The position numbers and the translations under genes are program-made. Source: Microcebus murinus (Eukaryota; Chordata; Mammalia; Primates; Cheirogaleidae). From it: a stretch of DNA of 64,000 bases. The stretch covers positions 47,895,001 through 47,959,000 of the forward strand of contig NC_134117.1 in assembly GCF_040939455.1 (NCBI RefSeq). Reading direction: 5' to 3'. Within the stretch, counting starts at the first letter, position 1. The number at the start of each line of letters is the position of its first letter. The notes beneath the pieces are model-generated. The model was not told the origin of the DNA. It did no database searches and saw only the letters and a list, made by a program, of their open reading frames with translations. Positions 46,609-59,469 of this stretch are shown here, piece by piece.

Positions 46609-47245
46609 AAACTCAAATAAGCCCAAAGTCACTCTGTACAACACTGCCTTCGTTAAGAGTAGTTTTAATTTTTCTTTTTTTAAGACACATAAACAAGGTA
46701 CAAGTGCATTCACATTATAAAATATTCAAACAGCATAGAAGAACCACTAACTTTATCTGTTCACTATTTCCATTGAGTAAGTATGGAAAGTGAATATGTT
46801 TAACTCCCATTTTTCTCCCTTTGTCATTTTAATTATGTGAAATCTGGTGTCTGCCCTTAGCACGACAACTGAAAGAAGCAGCTGGCTGGGAATTTGGAAA
46901 CTCCTGGACGATGCCCTTCAGGAGTAGCACTGAATGGGCCAGGAATGTGCAGTTCCTACAGCCTATGCCTAGGTCACTGCGGGGTGTAGACGCTGCCAGA
47001 GGTGTGTTCAGACTGAGCCTCAAACAGACACTCATCTCCTTTTACACACATCAAGGTTAGGCAAGTAAATCACAAACATCTCTTTCTACATCCTCAAGGA
47101 AGGATTTAGTAAATATGTCCTCATTTTAGAGAATAATTTTCAAAAGCTAATACTAATTCCTATTTAAAAAAAATCCCCAATAAAACACAATTTGAGTTTC
47201 GGCTTGACTGTTACTGGCATATATGAATGCCTCTGATTTGTGTGT
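46609..47245. other. Unique sequence, no feature recognised
   Basis: No gene or repeat signature was found. Confidence 0.5.
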
Positions 47246-47590
47246 ATTAAATATTACTCAATTATAAGAAATGACAGTGATCTAGCATCTCTTATATTTT
47301 CCTGGATTGAGCTTGAACCCATTATTCAAAGCTGGGTAACACAAGATTGGAAGTATAGGCTCCACTTGTACTCGCCATTAAATTGGTACTGACTGATGAC
47401 AGTGCTCACATGGTAGTAATATTCTCCAGGGATGGGGGGTTGGGGGAGTAAACTCACAATTAAAGGAGACAGTGAGCATTGCAGAGCAGAAGGGCATGCC
47501 TCTAACCCTTGCTAGGAAGAGGCAAACATAAAAAATGTAACCAAAATGTTTGCACCCTCATAATATCCTAAAATAAAAAAAACCCACAAA
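47246..47590 (+). mobile_element. Diverged lemur LINE-1 3' end
   Basis: 'gatctagcatctcttatatt', 'ttcctggattgagcttgaac', 'gtactgactgatgacagtgc' and the tail 'gtttgcaccctcataatatc' + aaaataaaa match the lemur L1 3' UTR seen at 18.1 kb but with more changes. It is an older or different subfamily and is 5'-truncated. Confidence 0.85.
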
Positions 47591-49434
47591 AAATATAATA
47601 TGTATTTATTTATCTTGCACAAAAATAAGTAAGTAACCTTAAAAGACTTCTGATACTGCCAGGTTAAATTAATTTAAAAGTCAAATTTGTTGAGGAGAGA
47701 ATTTAATATTGATTCTTTTATTTTTTTCTGACACCTCTGGACTTTGGTGTTTTGTTAATCTTAGTGTCCGGATCTTTTTTAACTTACTGCAAGATCTGTC
47801 AAACTAGCTAACAATATCCCTGAGAAATTGCTAAGACATATTTGATAAGCACTACTTTAGGTCTTTAAAAAAAGACAATAAGGGATAAATATTATGAATC
47901 AAAACTAAGTAGAATTGTCCACAAAAACTCAAATTTTCATTTTGCACACCTGGTTTAGTATTAATTTTGGCAAACACTCTTCCCATTCTCTCTCACTTGG
48001 TGATCAACAAATGTTAAGAGAAAAACAATATTACTGAAAATGGAGAGTCTTCATTTGTCAGATAATTTGGGGCCAGAATGGGTATCAATTTTGATTCACT
48101 GCTTTCAGAACAGCTAGCGAAGAATGGATTAGATTAGCAGGCATAAATAAATCTAAATTTTGTTGAGATTTATACCTGTCACATCATAAATATAGATAAA
48201 TGCTTCTTTATCCAACAAGTTGCATCGATTTGGATTTTGCAAAAGTTAAATGTTAGCCTGAAATTAAATTTGTGGTGACACAGTAAATGCAACCCAAGAT
48301 ACTGACTGCATAGGTCAGCACATAGCTAGTAGACAGGAGGAGAATTCTGGTAGCCAAGAGATTGTTTGCTCAGGTAGATAATCATTCAAAATGTACATGT
48401 ATTCATGGAGTTGGAAAAGCAAGAACTCTTTAGATTCAGGAAAAAAAAAAAGGTAGCCTTAAGAATTAAAATGTTAGCTAGCATTTCCAATTTATCATGC
48501 AACACTGGCCTTTGGAGTCAGGAGGATGATTTGTCATTCATCATATAACTGGGACTAAATTTCAAAGCCATGTTACTAAGAAATTGTGGTTGCATATGTG
48601 GAAGGGAACTAAGTGAATGGAAGAAGATAGAGGGAAAAGACTTTTTTTTTGTACAATTTTAACTTTATGTCATGTGTGTATAACAGCCATTAAAATAATT
48701 GAGTAATGGAAAGCAGATAAAATAAATGAATGATTTCTATTTATAAGGAAACTCTCACATTAGTTTCAACTCTTATAGAGAATTTCTATGAAGGCACCTC
48801 TTGCTCTTAAAACTATTCCTCCTGTACTCAGTGTATACTCTTTGTTCTCCTGTACATTGTATTATCTATGGTCTTTTCTGTGTTTCCATGCTAAAAGTTT
48901 CTATGGATGCAGTGGCATTTGCCTTCAATGTTCTTTGACTTCCCTGGGAGATTTCACAATGATTTGCTTATACAAGGCATTCATTAAATAGTCAACAAAT
49001 AACTGAGAAAGAAAATAAACTGCTCACTTTGTCATCACTAGCATGTAGCCAAAGTCAATAGACAGGTGGCCAACAAAAGTCACCAGTTATCTGATGGATG
49101 CCGAGTATTTAACACTCCAGATTTCCAGATGCGAGGTGGAGGAAGGCATGGTCTATGCTGATTAAAGTAAGTTAGGGAATCCAAAAGGCTGGAGGTCATT
49201 GGGGTGGAAGGCATAAATAGGTGCTGAAAATTTTGACCAGTCAGGAGATTGAGAGGGTTTAGTAGCAGGGATGGCATTGCAGAGCAGAAAAACTGAATTT
49301 GGAACTTGAAGGAGAGGCCTTCCTGATATTCCGAGAAGTCTCCTGACACCTTATTTCCAGATTAAGTATTAAATTATGTATAGCTCTGCATTGCTGGGGG
49401 GTGCATTAGGGCTGGTTGAAGAAGTAATAGAATG
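47591..49434. other. Unique sequence, no gene seen
   Basis: No supported exon, RNA or mobile element is present. Short A tracts near 48441 and T tracts near 48642 are the only landmarks. Confidence 0.5.
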
Positions 49435-49600
49435 AAAGAGTCACAGAATTATAAAATGAAAGAATATACAGGCTGTAAGGGACTTTAGAGATGATCTAAG
49501 TCTAGTCTTTCTCATTTTACAGGTGAGAGAACTGAGGCCAAGGGAGGTTTAGTGGCTCGGGAATTTAGAAACTAAATGAAAACTACATTTTCAAGTCCCA
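49435..49600 (+). repeat. MIR SINE
   Basis: 'ctcattttacaggtgagaga', 'actgaggccaagggaggttt' and 'gtggctcgggaatttagaaa' follow the MIR core (cattttacagatgaggaaactgaggc). Confidence 0.65.
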
Positions 49601-49915
49601 AATGGTTCACAGTTTTCAGCAACCCATTGTCCTTTCCATTTTTCTGAGAACCAACCACATGAACAGCAAGAATCTTTCCTGGAACCACTGAAGGGTGCAG
49701 AATAGCAACAGAACTCTGTAGGTAATAATGTTAGGAAGACCTATTCTGGAATGAGTAACTTATCCAGGGATACTGAAGGAAGTCTCTGGTTTCTACACCA
49801 GGTGAACCTGAGTTGACAATTATTAGAAGCTAAGAAGTTGTAGTACCCAAAACTACAGATTCAGGATAATAACACACAAATAATTGCCTGAGGCTTTCAG
49901 GAGCAATCTCTAAAT

Positions 49916-50096
49916 CAGGTGCCCTCAAACTATGGCCTGTGGGCCTCCTAGCACATTTATCCCGCCCTCTAGGTGTTTTTGCCACTGATGCCTGTCCTGC
50001 GTAGCAGCTGACTCGTCCGTGGCCCACAGTGCATAGTCTCCAACGGTCTGAGGGACAGTGAACTGGCCCCCCGTTTAAAAAACTTGAGGACCCCTG
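49916..50096 (+). mobile_element. hAT MITE, 181 bp, perfect 8-bp target duplication
   Basis: The termini caggtgccctcaa and (inverted right end) caggggtcctcaa match at 11 of 13 bases. The host octamer ctctaaat is present exactly at 49908-49915 and 50097-50104. The body has hAT-MITE-like 'gtttttgccactgatgcctg' and 'ggtctgagggacagtgaact' blocks and keeps several CpGs. It encodes nothing. Perfect duplication and CpG retention point to a comparatively recent insertion. I do not know the family name; the minus frame across it is a shadow. Confidence 0.9.
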
Positions 50097-50104
50097 CTCT
50101 AAAT

Positions 50105-51784
50105 TGAGAGAGTCTTACAAACTCCTTTGGTATTTAGCTATTAGAAAGTGTTGTAGGACATTAAAGCAAAAGATGAAACAGTAAACAAAATCTCCTCACA
50201 GAATCAGATATTTACTATGCTTGATTCAGAATAACTTATTATAAGATTAATTTGTTGGTTTTATTTCTCTGCCTTTATTCTTCCTGATTCAACTGATTGG
50301 TTGTTTGAATCTGAAAAGTTGGAAAGTTATATTGCTCATTATTGTGGGCAAAATAATTTTCCATAAAAGTGATCATACAAAAGTGACAGGGTATTTATAA
50401 GCACATGACTCCAATATTTTAATCCCTACATGAAATGACCCATTTCTACATGAATTCATACTTAACCTTTCAGACAAATCTGTAATGGTTGGAAGGAAAT
50501 GTGACTTGAATTACTACACTCTCCCTAATAAACCCCACTCTGGAAATCCCTTGGGTCTACTCTAGTTTAAACTTCACCTCAGCAAATCTCAGTCAGTCTG
50601 ACTGCAAGAGACCAATTTGCCTATAGATTAGCTGTCTCCAACTACCTCTAGGAAATGACTATCAAGAATGAAGCAAGAGCCAGAAGCAGCTAGGTTTTTT
50701 TCTGAAAGGTTGCATAATAAAAGTGAAGCATTGGATATTGTCAAGATAAGTATGGAGAATGTGTAAGCAAGAAAGATCAAGAACACTTCATTGCTGCAGT
50801 TTCCTTCCTCATTTTCCTGGACTCAGTGGAAACTAAAAATCTATCAAGAACAAGAATGTCATCGGTCAATTGAAGGCTAATGTCTATAGAAGTGCTGATC
50901 TTCAACTTCAGGCCATTTATTGTAATATGGGAACCAGATGAAATTATACAAGACAACACTGCAATCACATAGCTAACCCTTCAAGATTTTCAGCCTGGGG
51001 TTGACACAGTTGAAATACTTGAAAGGAACTGCAAAGAAAAATTAATCTATTTAAAGTCTCCTATACCTCTTATATTGCTACTATTGCAGCATATTAAGGC
51101 TCCGACTTACCTTTTTTTTTTTAGTGGATTTGCACACTTCCTATTGATGATAAATACTGTAATAATTGCAGAAGCTTATTTCATCAACTCAACTGCAATG
51201 AACAGCCTAGGGTAATACTATACACTGACTTTCAGGGGAACATGAATAATTCCTACATTGAGTAGAGAAAAAAAAAAGCCAAATACTTCAATTGTCATTG
51301 CTTATAAGGGGTTGGGAAGAATTGGCATTTTTAAGAAATCTTTCTGTGTTTAAGTGCATTTATCCCTAAAGAAGTCTGAAAAAGTTTTTTTTTTAACTAC
51401 CTCAGAGGCTGCTTTTACTTGACTTAAGCCAAATATGACAGGCAAATGTTTTCCATTTATAGGGTATTATATATCTCCCACACCCCAGCATCTTATTTCT
51501 CATACCCACAGTGTTTGCTACAAGCTTGGCAACTGCTTTGAGTTAAATAAAATAATGAAAATTATTTTAAGGTGTGCCCAGCTGCAAAATTATTCCTATG
51601 ACTCAGGGCATGCTTCAGTCATTAAAATGCCACTTAAAGGATTCCCTTTCTCTCTACTAGCAGTCTCCTTATCAATATACCATGACAATTTCTGTGCTGG
51701 AATAGCGGCATTAGGATGTGGAAGGAGAATTTGTCCATTTAGTAGAACCACTTGTATCCCAAGGAAACAACCACTGTGACTCTG
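50105..51784. other. Unique sequence, no gene seen
   Basis: The frame at 51435-51779 (114 codons) has no recognisable domain. Nothing else was called. 51540-51780 looks non-repetitive and may deserve a conservation check. Confidence 0.5.
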
Positions 51785-52015
51785 AAAAATAATAATAATA
51801 CTAAGCCTCTATTATGTCCCAACAGCAGGCTTGAGAATTTAATTGTATTTTTTCTATTTTTAAAATGACTTTTTGAGGAAGGCTTTTAATATTCCTTTTT
51901 AAAGATGAGCAGAAAAAGGCTTAGTGGTCCAGCTTGTAAGTGACTGGATTGGGACGAAAACTCAAGAATGTCTGATCTCAAAGCTATTCGTATTGTGCTG
52001 CATTGTGCTTCTTAT
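51785..52015 (+). repeat. MIR SINE
   Basis: 'aagcctctattatgtcccaa', 'tttttaaagatgagcagaaa', 'ccagcttgtaagtgactgga' and 'gaatgtctgatctcaaagct' follow MIR order (tactatgtgccagg / acagatgaggaaact / cagctagtaagtgg / gtctgactcc). Confidence 0.75.
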
Positions 52016-53379
52016 GCCATCATTAAGATTATAGACGTTTTAAAAGTTTAGAAACCTTGTGAGGTATTTGGTAGATCTCTTCTTTCCTTGCCCACCCACA
52101 CTTGATAAATTTAAAAAATTGATTTTCATGGAGAATGTGGAAGAGTGGTCGACATAAACTGTAGTAGATGTTCAAAAGGTATTTGTTATTGTCTTATTGC
52201 TTTGAATATCTAACAGGAAAAACTAGAGAAATAAATACAACTTTAAATACCAATTCACAAAGCCATTACGTCTGATGCGTACATACAGTTTTGGAGACAC
52301 ATCTCCAAAGGTTCAGAATAGTTGTCTAAAGTTTCCACTGCTGTGTTTCGTAGCCACAGCTGACTAGCTGTGAAATACTGCCATTTCCACTTAATTTTCA
52401 TTCACTCGTTAATTCAATCCTCCACTTAATTTGATCAAATCTGGAGCCAAACCATTTGCATTCATTTTGCATTGTGTTTTTGCAGTGTTTTGTGATCACT
52501 TCCACATGCTAATACTGGCTAATTCAATTGGGATTTATTGAGGCAGCCCTTGAAAATTAACCACCTAATTTTTCATGCATAACATAAAAATAGATCTATG
52601 TCTCTTCACTTGTCTTTTTGAATATATATTAACATAAAATAAGAGGTTGTGTTTTTGGTGCAAAGCACAATGCTCTTATTAGTGGACAGATCTTAGGGAA
52701 CACATTTGGTTTTAATTTGGTTTTAATTTAAACCTCATGGAAATGCATATTTGGCTTATTACTGTGGTATATAAATGCATATGTATACACACACACACAC
52801 ATACACATATGTATATTCTTTTGTTCTGTGGGAGAAACTCTGGATAGAATAAAGTTCTTCAGGAAAGTCAAGAAAGTTGATTATTTGATGTTTAATATCC
52901 TAATATGAATGTTACATTTTCATTGTTTCAGTCATATTGGTAATATAGTCAGAATAGACATTATTAATGACTTAATAAATCTTAATGCATATGGCTTCTG
53001 GCCTATACTGAGCAACTCCTCTGGCTAAAAAAAATCAGTCAACCAATAATTTCAATCAATTGGTCATCAGTTTTTATTTACTAGACTTGGATCTAGTCCT
53101 GAAAGGACATATGAGCTCCTTCTTCTTTCCACTGATCTGACTGCACATGCAACTTCAGTTATGAAAACCTGTTATCTCTCTTTGTCCATGGAACACGAGC
53201 AGGATTTTCCTATCAGAACCAGTCAATTCCTTTCCACCCTATCTGCATAGTCCATTCAGGTAGTTTCTGATTAGAGCATGATTATGTGGTGCCTCCTGCC
53301 TCCCAAGAAAAGTCACAGAATCTCTAAAAAGCAATTTTACCTCCTCAGGTATTGAGAAGAAAATATATTATGATCACAA
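52016..53379. other. Unique AT-rich stretch with possible conserved noncoding block
   Basis: 52370-52740 is non-repetitive and dense in homeodomain-like taatt motifs (ttaattca, ctaattcaa, cttaattttc) with an atttgcat POU octamer at about 52453. A CA/TA microsatellite is at 52786-52812. No gene was seen. Confidence 0.45.
52786..52812 (+). repeat. (CA)n microsatellite
   Basis: 'tacacacacacacacataca' type dinucleotide run, with flanking 'catatgtata' on both sides. Confidence 0.85.
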
Positions 53380-53640
53380 ATACACACTTTAAGCCTGATT
53401 ACTGAGTTTGTATTCTGAATTTGTTACCTCCTACCTGTATGATATTTTGTAAATTATCTAATCTTTTGAAGCCTTTGTTTTCTTATCTGTAAAACAGGGC
53501 TTATAATGACAACTATTTCATAGATTTGCTGTTAGGGTTAAATAATCTGATAGATGTGAAATGCTTAGGACAGTTCTTAGCATATCATAAATAGTCAATG
53601 AATATTAGCTCTAATAATAATAGCTATCATTATTATGAAT
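53380..53640 (-). repeat. MIR SINE, antisense
   Basis: 'tttgttttcttatctgtaaa', 'acagggcttataatgacaac', 'gttagggttaaataatctga' and 'tcttagcatatcataaatag' follow antisense MIR (tttcctcatctgtaaaatggg / gggttgttgtgaggattaaatga / gcctggcacatagtag). Confidence 0.85.
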
Positions 53641-54259
53641 TTTATTTAGGTGGCCACATTAAAGTCCTCTTTGTCTATATTTTAGTTAACTCTTCATTCT
53701 TTTTTCTGGGATTTCCAACAGGAAAATAAAGACAGCATTTTCTCTTTTTCCTTTTGGAAACCAAATGAAAGGAAAAAAGGGCAAAAAAACCATAAAAGTA
53801 TAGTTCACTTTCAATTAAACTAAGAAAAATCTAAAATCCCAAATTACTAAATAAGTAGATGAGTTATCAAAATCAAAGAAAATAGAGATTGAAGAGGGAG
53901 TTGAGAGGGGAGTCAGATGTTGGAGAAATCAATACAGTAGGGTTGGCCAATGTTAGTTGCAGTCACACTATAAAGTATTAAACCAGCACCCAGTTTGCTG
54001 TTGTGAAGATTGGTTTCATGGACTGGTAGACCCAGTTGTGATCCAAAATCAAAAGCAGTATGGCTGAACTGACATTCACAAAGATAAGGTAGTGGGAGTT
54101 ATCTGTCAATAAAGAGCTGTAGAAACTTCACTGCTCTTCAAGAAGCCTTGAAGCTACCTTTTTAAATTGTTTATGGGAAATAAAAGGCTACGGGGCTCAA
54201 TGTATAAAACATGGTCACAAAGAAAATTGCTGCTGTCTTGGAACATGGTCTCGGCTCTT
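53641..54259. other. Unique sequence
   Basis: No gene or clear repeat was recognised. Confidence 0.5.
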
Positions 54260-54880
54260 CTATGACACAAACCTACAGAAAACATGATCTAAGTAAAAGT
54301 CACTCTCTACAGTGATGAGAAATCTAACAAAAGGAAACAAGAAATATATATATGTATATATGTACATACAATAACTATATATAATAACTATACATAGATA
54401 AAAAATAAGACATATATAAGATATAAAAGAAAGAAAAAGGACAGAAAAACAAATGGCAAAATAGTAATACAAGAAAAATTATTTCATAGAGAAGATAAAA
54501 ATTGAAGCTAAATATCTTGTCATTAATATAAGAAATCATGAAGCAATCACCATTTTATAAAAAAAATATAAAAAATAGAACTTTAGCTTAAAATAACAAG
54601 ATAAGGAAGAAAGATGAAATGTGACCTGGTAGTGCTTAGAAAAGTAACAAAATAATTTAATCAGAAATGAAGGCAAAATTGGAAAGTATTCAAGAGTCAA
54701 TGGACACTACTTAAAGTAGAGTAAGGGATAAAGAGAAGAAAGTCAAAAAATGAATTAAAAGTACCAAATAGCACAGATAAAGGTAAAAGTAGGCAAAGAA
54801 TATCCAATAAACTAAAAGTTAGAGGCTCAAAAGAAGACACAGAAAAAAAAGGGAGAATAGCTGACCAGGGAATAAGTGAG
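54260..54880 (+). repeat. A-rich, L1/HAL1-like decayed sequence
   Basis: A strongly purine-biased + strand with phrases such as 'caagagtcaatggacactac' and 'gaaatgaaggcaaaattgga' has the feel of old L1 or HAL1 internal DNA, but I could not align it to a specific region. A TA-rich microsatellite lies at 54343-54412. Confidence 0.35.
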
Positions 54881-55961
54881 TTTTCTCTTTCATTGTTAGA
54901 TTAACTTACCATGAGCCAATCAGATTCTGCTGTAAACTCCTGTCAAATTTGAGAGGAAATCGACAAATTTATACACATGTATAATTACTAAAAGAGGTTC
55001 TACTCATTCCTCTTAGGCTCCTGCCCCTCTATTTGTATTTTCATTTTGTTTTTGTTTGGAACCTTGCCTAAATTAAATGGAATGGATTTTCTGACATTAT
55101 AGTTGAATAAATGAGAGAGAAATTAGGTAGTAAATGACATGATATTTGTCACATCTGTAACACTTCTGCTCCTCACCTCTTGGTTCTTTCTCTTGGAAGA
55201 TGCTGCTCATCTGTAAGGCTCTGTCTTCTGCTTTTTTTATTTTTATTTTTGGCTTCTAAGTCAAGTGTCTCCATTTTCTGTAAATGTTGAGTAGTAAATT
55301 TGTTTCTGAGAGTTAGTCTCTTAGAGGTGCTGATAGTATCCTAAATTATACAATTAATGCAGTTTTGAAAAATTTGATAATTGGCTGATTTTAGACAATG
55401 AGTGTCCCGATGGCTAGAAATAGATTGATTCCTTAGAAACAGATAGGTGCTTTGATCCCTGTGATCTAAATCTCAATGAAAAATCCCCGAAAAACCTGAA
55501 AAACCAATTGATTTCAATTAATAGCAGTCACAGAAAAGGAAAAACAGACAAATATCCCTCTCTTTTGACCGAACAGTATTCAATCAGGTGACATTGTGGC
55601 AAACAGGTGAAAACTTAGATGTTAAGTCTCTTACCCCTCCTGCCTTCTTTCAAGTGGCATGTCCTTAGCCAGATTGTAATCCTCCCAAAATTAGGAGTGA
55701 AGAGAAGTTTCAGCTAGTAGTTTCTGGACTTAAGATTGATTTCCTTGTTTAATAGGTGCTATTTTACTTATTAGAGATCTCAAATTGTCGATTCACTCTC
55801 TCATGGCAATTGCTGACTTAGGCAATAGATAGAAATGTACATTCCCTTTTTTATTAATGAATTCATTAGTAGGAAAGCTGATTGAAAAGACATGTCTGAA
55901 AAAAAAGTACTAGACAGCTAAATATTAAGGCAGTATTTTCTACACTGAGTTTGAAGAACAC
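54881..55961. other. Unique sequence, no gene seen
   Basis: No exon, RNA or repeat signature was recognised. Confidence 0.5.
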
Positions 55962-56348
55962 TGTCTTAGACCATTTTCTGTTGCTGTACTTGGATACCAT
56001 AGACTGGGTAATTTACGAAGAAAGGAAATTTATTTCTTACATTTCTGGAGGCTGGGGAGTCCAAGAGCATGGCACCAGAACCTGGAGAGGGCTTTTGTGT
56101 TGCTTGATGTCATAGTGGAAGAGCAGAAGGGCAAGTGGGCACTTTTGAAAGAGGGAAGCTCTTGGGGGCCCAGTTCATTTTTATAACAACCAACTCTGGC
56201 AATAACTAACCTGCTCCTGTGATAACGACATTAATTTATTCAACACGACCCAATCAACTCTTAGTAGTCCTCAACTCTCCACACTGCTGCATTAGGGATT
56301 AAGTTTCCAAACTGTGAGCTTTTGGGGAAACACGTTCAACCAATAGCA
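55962..56348 (-). mobile_element. MaLR solo LTR (MST/MLT1 type), antisense, near complete
   Basis: On the minus strand it begins TGCTATTGGTTGAACGTG and ends GAAAATGGTCTAAGACA (TG...CA). A TATA-like ttataaaaatg and a late aaataaattt poly(A) signal lie before 'attacccagtctatggtat'. This is the canonical ERVL-MaLR LTR layout. The 387-bp length fits the class. No clear 5-bp duplication remains, in keeping with great age, and no internal region adjoins. Confidence 0.9.
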
Positions 56349-57504
56349 AATATGAGTATCAGTACCGTTCCATTGAAAAATGGCTTCATTGGTCAAACAT
56401 TTTAGGGAAACAAAGTTAAACAGGACTTCCTTTAGGGCTTCTCTGTGCTCACAGTATAATAATGTGCATTGTGAATTGTCAAGAACCAAGATGCTATCAA
56501 GCAGTTCTTCTAACATTTAACTGCAGAACTTTTGTATTTTAAAGAACATCCTCTAACACCTCTGGGATCTAGTGTTCTCATAGACCTCTAGCCTAAAAAA
56601 TACTACATTAAGGACATGCTTTGACTTTTTAAAAATATAAATGTCGCTTAATACCTACAACACTGTGTATGTGGGATCTGAAATAATATGTATTGCTCTC
56701 AGGTTAGTGTTAGAGGGCCTGTGTTCTGTGCTATGAACTTTAGGGGGTCCCACATACCACAAACACACACACAATGAATTTATTTAAAGACACAGAGGTG
56801 CCTCTGACACTCAGTATCAATTGACTGGCAACCCTAACCATCTCCTCTTGTGAGTCACGTGACAGGCTGTGTGACACACTTCACTTCTCTTACCCTATGT
56901 TTGCAAAACATTGCACCCTGTTTTGGAGTTCTGTGGTGCTTTCTGGGTTGTGCCTATGCAGAAAATCAGACAACACTTTGCAACACAGGAAGGATTTGAG
57001 CAGCACACATACTAGATAAAAGCAAAGTTAGTTAATTAACTTGTCAAACTCCTTCTATCTAAAAGCAAGACTACAATACCATCTTACAGAAACTAAGTAT
57101 CATTCTCAGCAGTGCTAAGTGCCCATTATATTGCTATTCTTTATGTTTTAATTCATGTTCACAACAGTTTCCCATGTTGTCTGAGAATCACTTTGCAAAC
57201 TTAAGTAATTCATGTTACTGTTACATTTGTTCCTATATAGGTGAAGACATGACAATCAAGGATTGTGGTGCTGATTCTTTACTTAACAACTAGATGGAAT
57301 TTCAATGCCAGGTTTGTGAATACTCTTGTTTTTATAATAATAGTTAATAAGATTTAATTAAATTTTCAAAAAATAAAATGAAAAACTTGGATTTATTCAA
57401 ATTATTTTGATATAAAATTTTAATATGCATTGATTATAATTTGTGTTTTGCCTTTAATGATAATGGATAATTTTGAATATTTTACAAAATAAAACATAAA
57501 AATG
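56349..57504. other. Unique sequence, no gene seen
   Basis: No gene or repeat was called. Confidence 0.5.
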
Positions 57505-58085
57505 AAATGCAAGTCCATCAAGAGAACAATGGATAAAGAAATTGTGGTACATATACACAGTGGAATATTATATAGCCACAAAAGAATGAAATATTTTCAT
57601 TTGCAACAGCATAGATAGAACTAGAGAACATTTACATTAAGTGAAATAAGCCAACCACAGAAAGACAAATCTTGCATATTATCATTCATATATGAGAGCT
57701 AAATATTAAAAACAATTGATCTCATGAAGACAGAGATTAGAATGATGGTTTCCTGAGGCTGGGGAAAGTAGTGGGGAGGAAGGAATGAAGTAGGGATGGT
57801 TAATGGGTACAATAATGTAGTTAGATAATTAGATAGAACGAAAAATATTTGATAGCACAACAAAGTGACTACAATCAACAATGAGTTAAGATGTACTTTA
57901 AAATAACTAAAAGAGTGGAATTAAATATTTCTAATGCAAAGAAATGATAAATGCCTGAGGTTATGGATACTCCAACTACCCTGATTTGATTCATACACAT
58001 TGTGTGCCATTATCAAAATATCACATGTACCCTACCTAGTACAAATATTGTGTACTCATAATAATAAAACTTTTAAAAAATAAAA
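57505..58085 (+). mobile_element. LINE-1 3' end (old primate/eutherian type)
   Basis: 'tccatcaagagaacaatgga', 'cagtggaatattatatagcc', 'gaatgatggtttcctgaggc', 'agaacgaaaaatatttgata' and the terminus 'gtactcataataataaaact' identify a 5'-truncated L1MA/L1PB-like end. It differs clearly from the lemur-type tails. Confidence 0.85.
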
Positions 58086-58623
58086 ATATAATTTTATTCT
58101 ATTTTCTTTTACTTTAATTTTTATTTTTATAAATACATATTCAAATTTTGTATACTTTGGACAGATATTTTTAATCTTTTAGATTACTGTTGTTAATAAA
58201 AAAAACAAATTACGTGAGAGTCTTAGTTATAATAGCGTAATTAGTGGTTTTGTTGATCTGAAAGGAAATTTTAATTTCATGGAATAAATATGTAATGTTA
58301 TTGTTGGCTCATCAAGAATACTCAGACACACATAATATTGTTACTTAATGATATTTTACTATTTTTCATTCATATAACAAGCATAGGTTTATGTATATAT
58401 GTATGTCTATGTATTATCTATGTATCTATCCATTTATGTTTTAATTCTGTAATTATGAATATATATATGTCTAAGCAGAAGGATCAAAGGTATTTTATTG
58501 AACAGCTTTTAAAGCTTGATTTATGGCTTTTAAATATTTGGGCATATGGTAATGAGCCTCTATTTGTTCTCCTGCCCTGGACTGCAAATGTCAGTGGTGG
58601 GCATGGTTACTGTGACTCCTGGA
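58086..58623. other. AT-rich unique sequence
   Basis: No gene was seen. The frame at 58338-58643 (101 codons) is low-complexity, Ile/Leu/Tyr-rich and taken as chance. Confidence 0.5.
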
Positions 58624-58950
58624 TACAGACTGAGAATCTCTAATCCAAAATCTGAAATGCCCCAAAATCTGAAATGTTTTGATTGCTAATAGGATGCCAC
58701 AGGTAGAAAATTCTACACCTAACCTCATGTGATAGTTACACTCAAAGCAAAGGAAAACAACACACAGTTTATTCTGCATCCCAAGGGAAAAAAGACCATC
58801 CAAATGCCTTTTAGCTGTGATATATATTTCCTATGCATGCCCAGATTCCCCTATGCAAGTGTGTGTGCCCACAAAGGGTAATAAAATGGCATACGTGCAG
58901 GTCGGATGCACCAGTGGCAGTAATAAAGAAAATACAATGCGTAATGGGTC

Positions 58951-59462
58951 TTTAAAGACACCTGCACTCAAACATTTATAGCAGCACAATTCAGAATTAC
59001 AAAGATGTGGAAACAACCCAAGTGTCCATCAATACATGAGTGGATTAACAAAACGTGGTATATGTATACCATGAACTACTACTCAGCCATAAAAAAAAAA
59101 ATGATGAACTACCTATTGTATTATCCTGGATGGAGCTGGAGCCCATTCTTTTAAGTGAAGTATAACAAGAATGGAAAAAACAAACAACACATATACTCAA
59201 TGTTAATGGTACTACTTGATTGGTACTACTATACTTAATGTTAAAATGGTACTACTTGATCAACACTAATATGCACTTATGGGAGGTAACATTCATAGGG
59301 TGTTGGGCAGGTGGAAGGGGGGAGGTTGGGATAGGAAAATCTACACCTAACAGATGAGGTGAGTGCTGTCTGGGGGATGGGCACGCTTGTTGGGCAGTGC
59401 AAAGGCAATTTATGTAACCGAAGTATTTGTACCCCCATAATACTCTGAAATAAAAAAAATTA
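58951..59462 (+). mobile_element. Lemur LINE-1, 5'-truncated, inside the Tigger element
   Basis: 'gacacctgcactcaaacatt', 'ggaaacaacccaagtgtcca', 'gtatatgtataccatgaact', 'ggatggagctggagcccatt' and the tail 'tttgtacccccataatactc' + tgaaataaaaaaaa identify a lemur L1 3' portion. 'actacttgat' blocks near 59211-59262 show a local duplication. Its A-tail abuts the mariner end almost directly. Confidence 0.9.
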
Positions 59463-59469
59463 ACTAATT

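Noticed and set aside
51435..51779. 114-codon frame
   Set aside because: Low-complexity hydrophobic and Cys content without domain or start context; judged chance.
56998..57030. U6 snRNA-like phrase 'gcagcacacatactagataa'
   Set aside because: The match covers about 15 bases only, and no further U6 sequence or T-run terminator follows.
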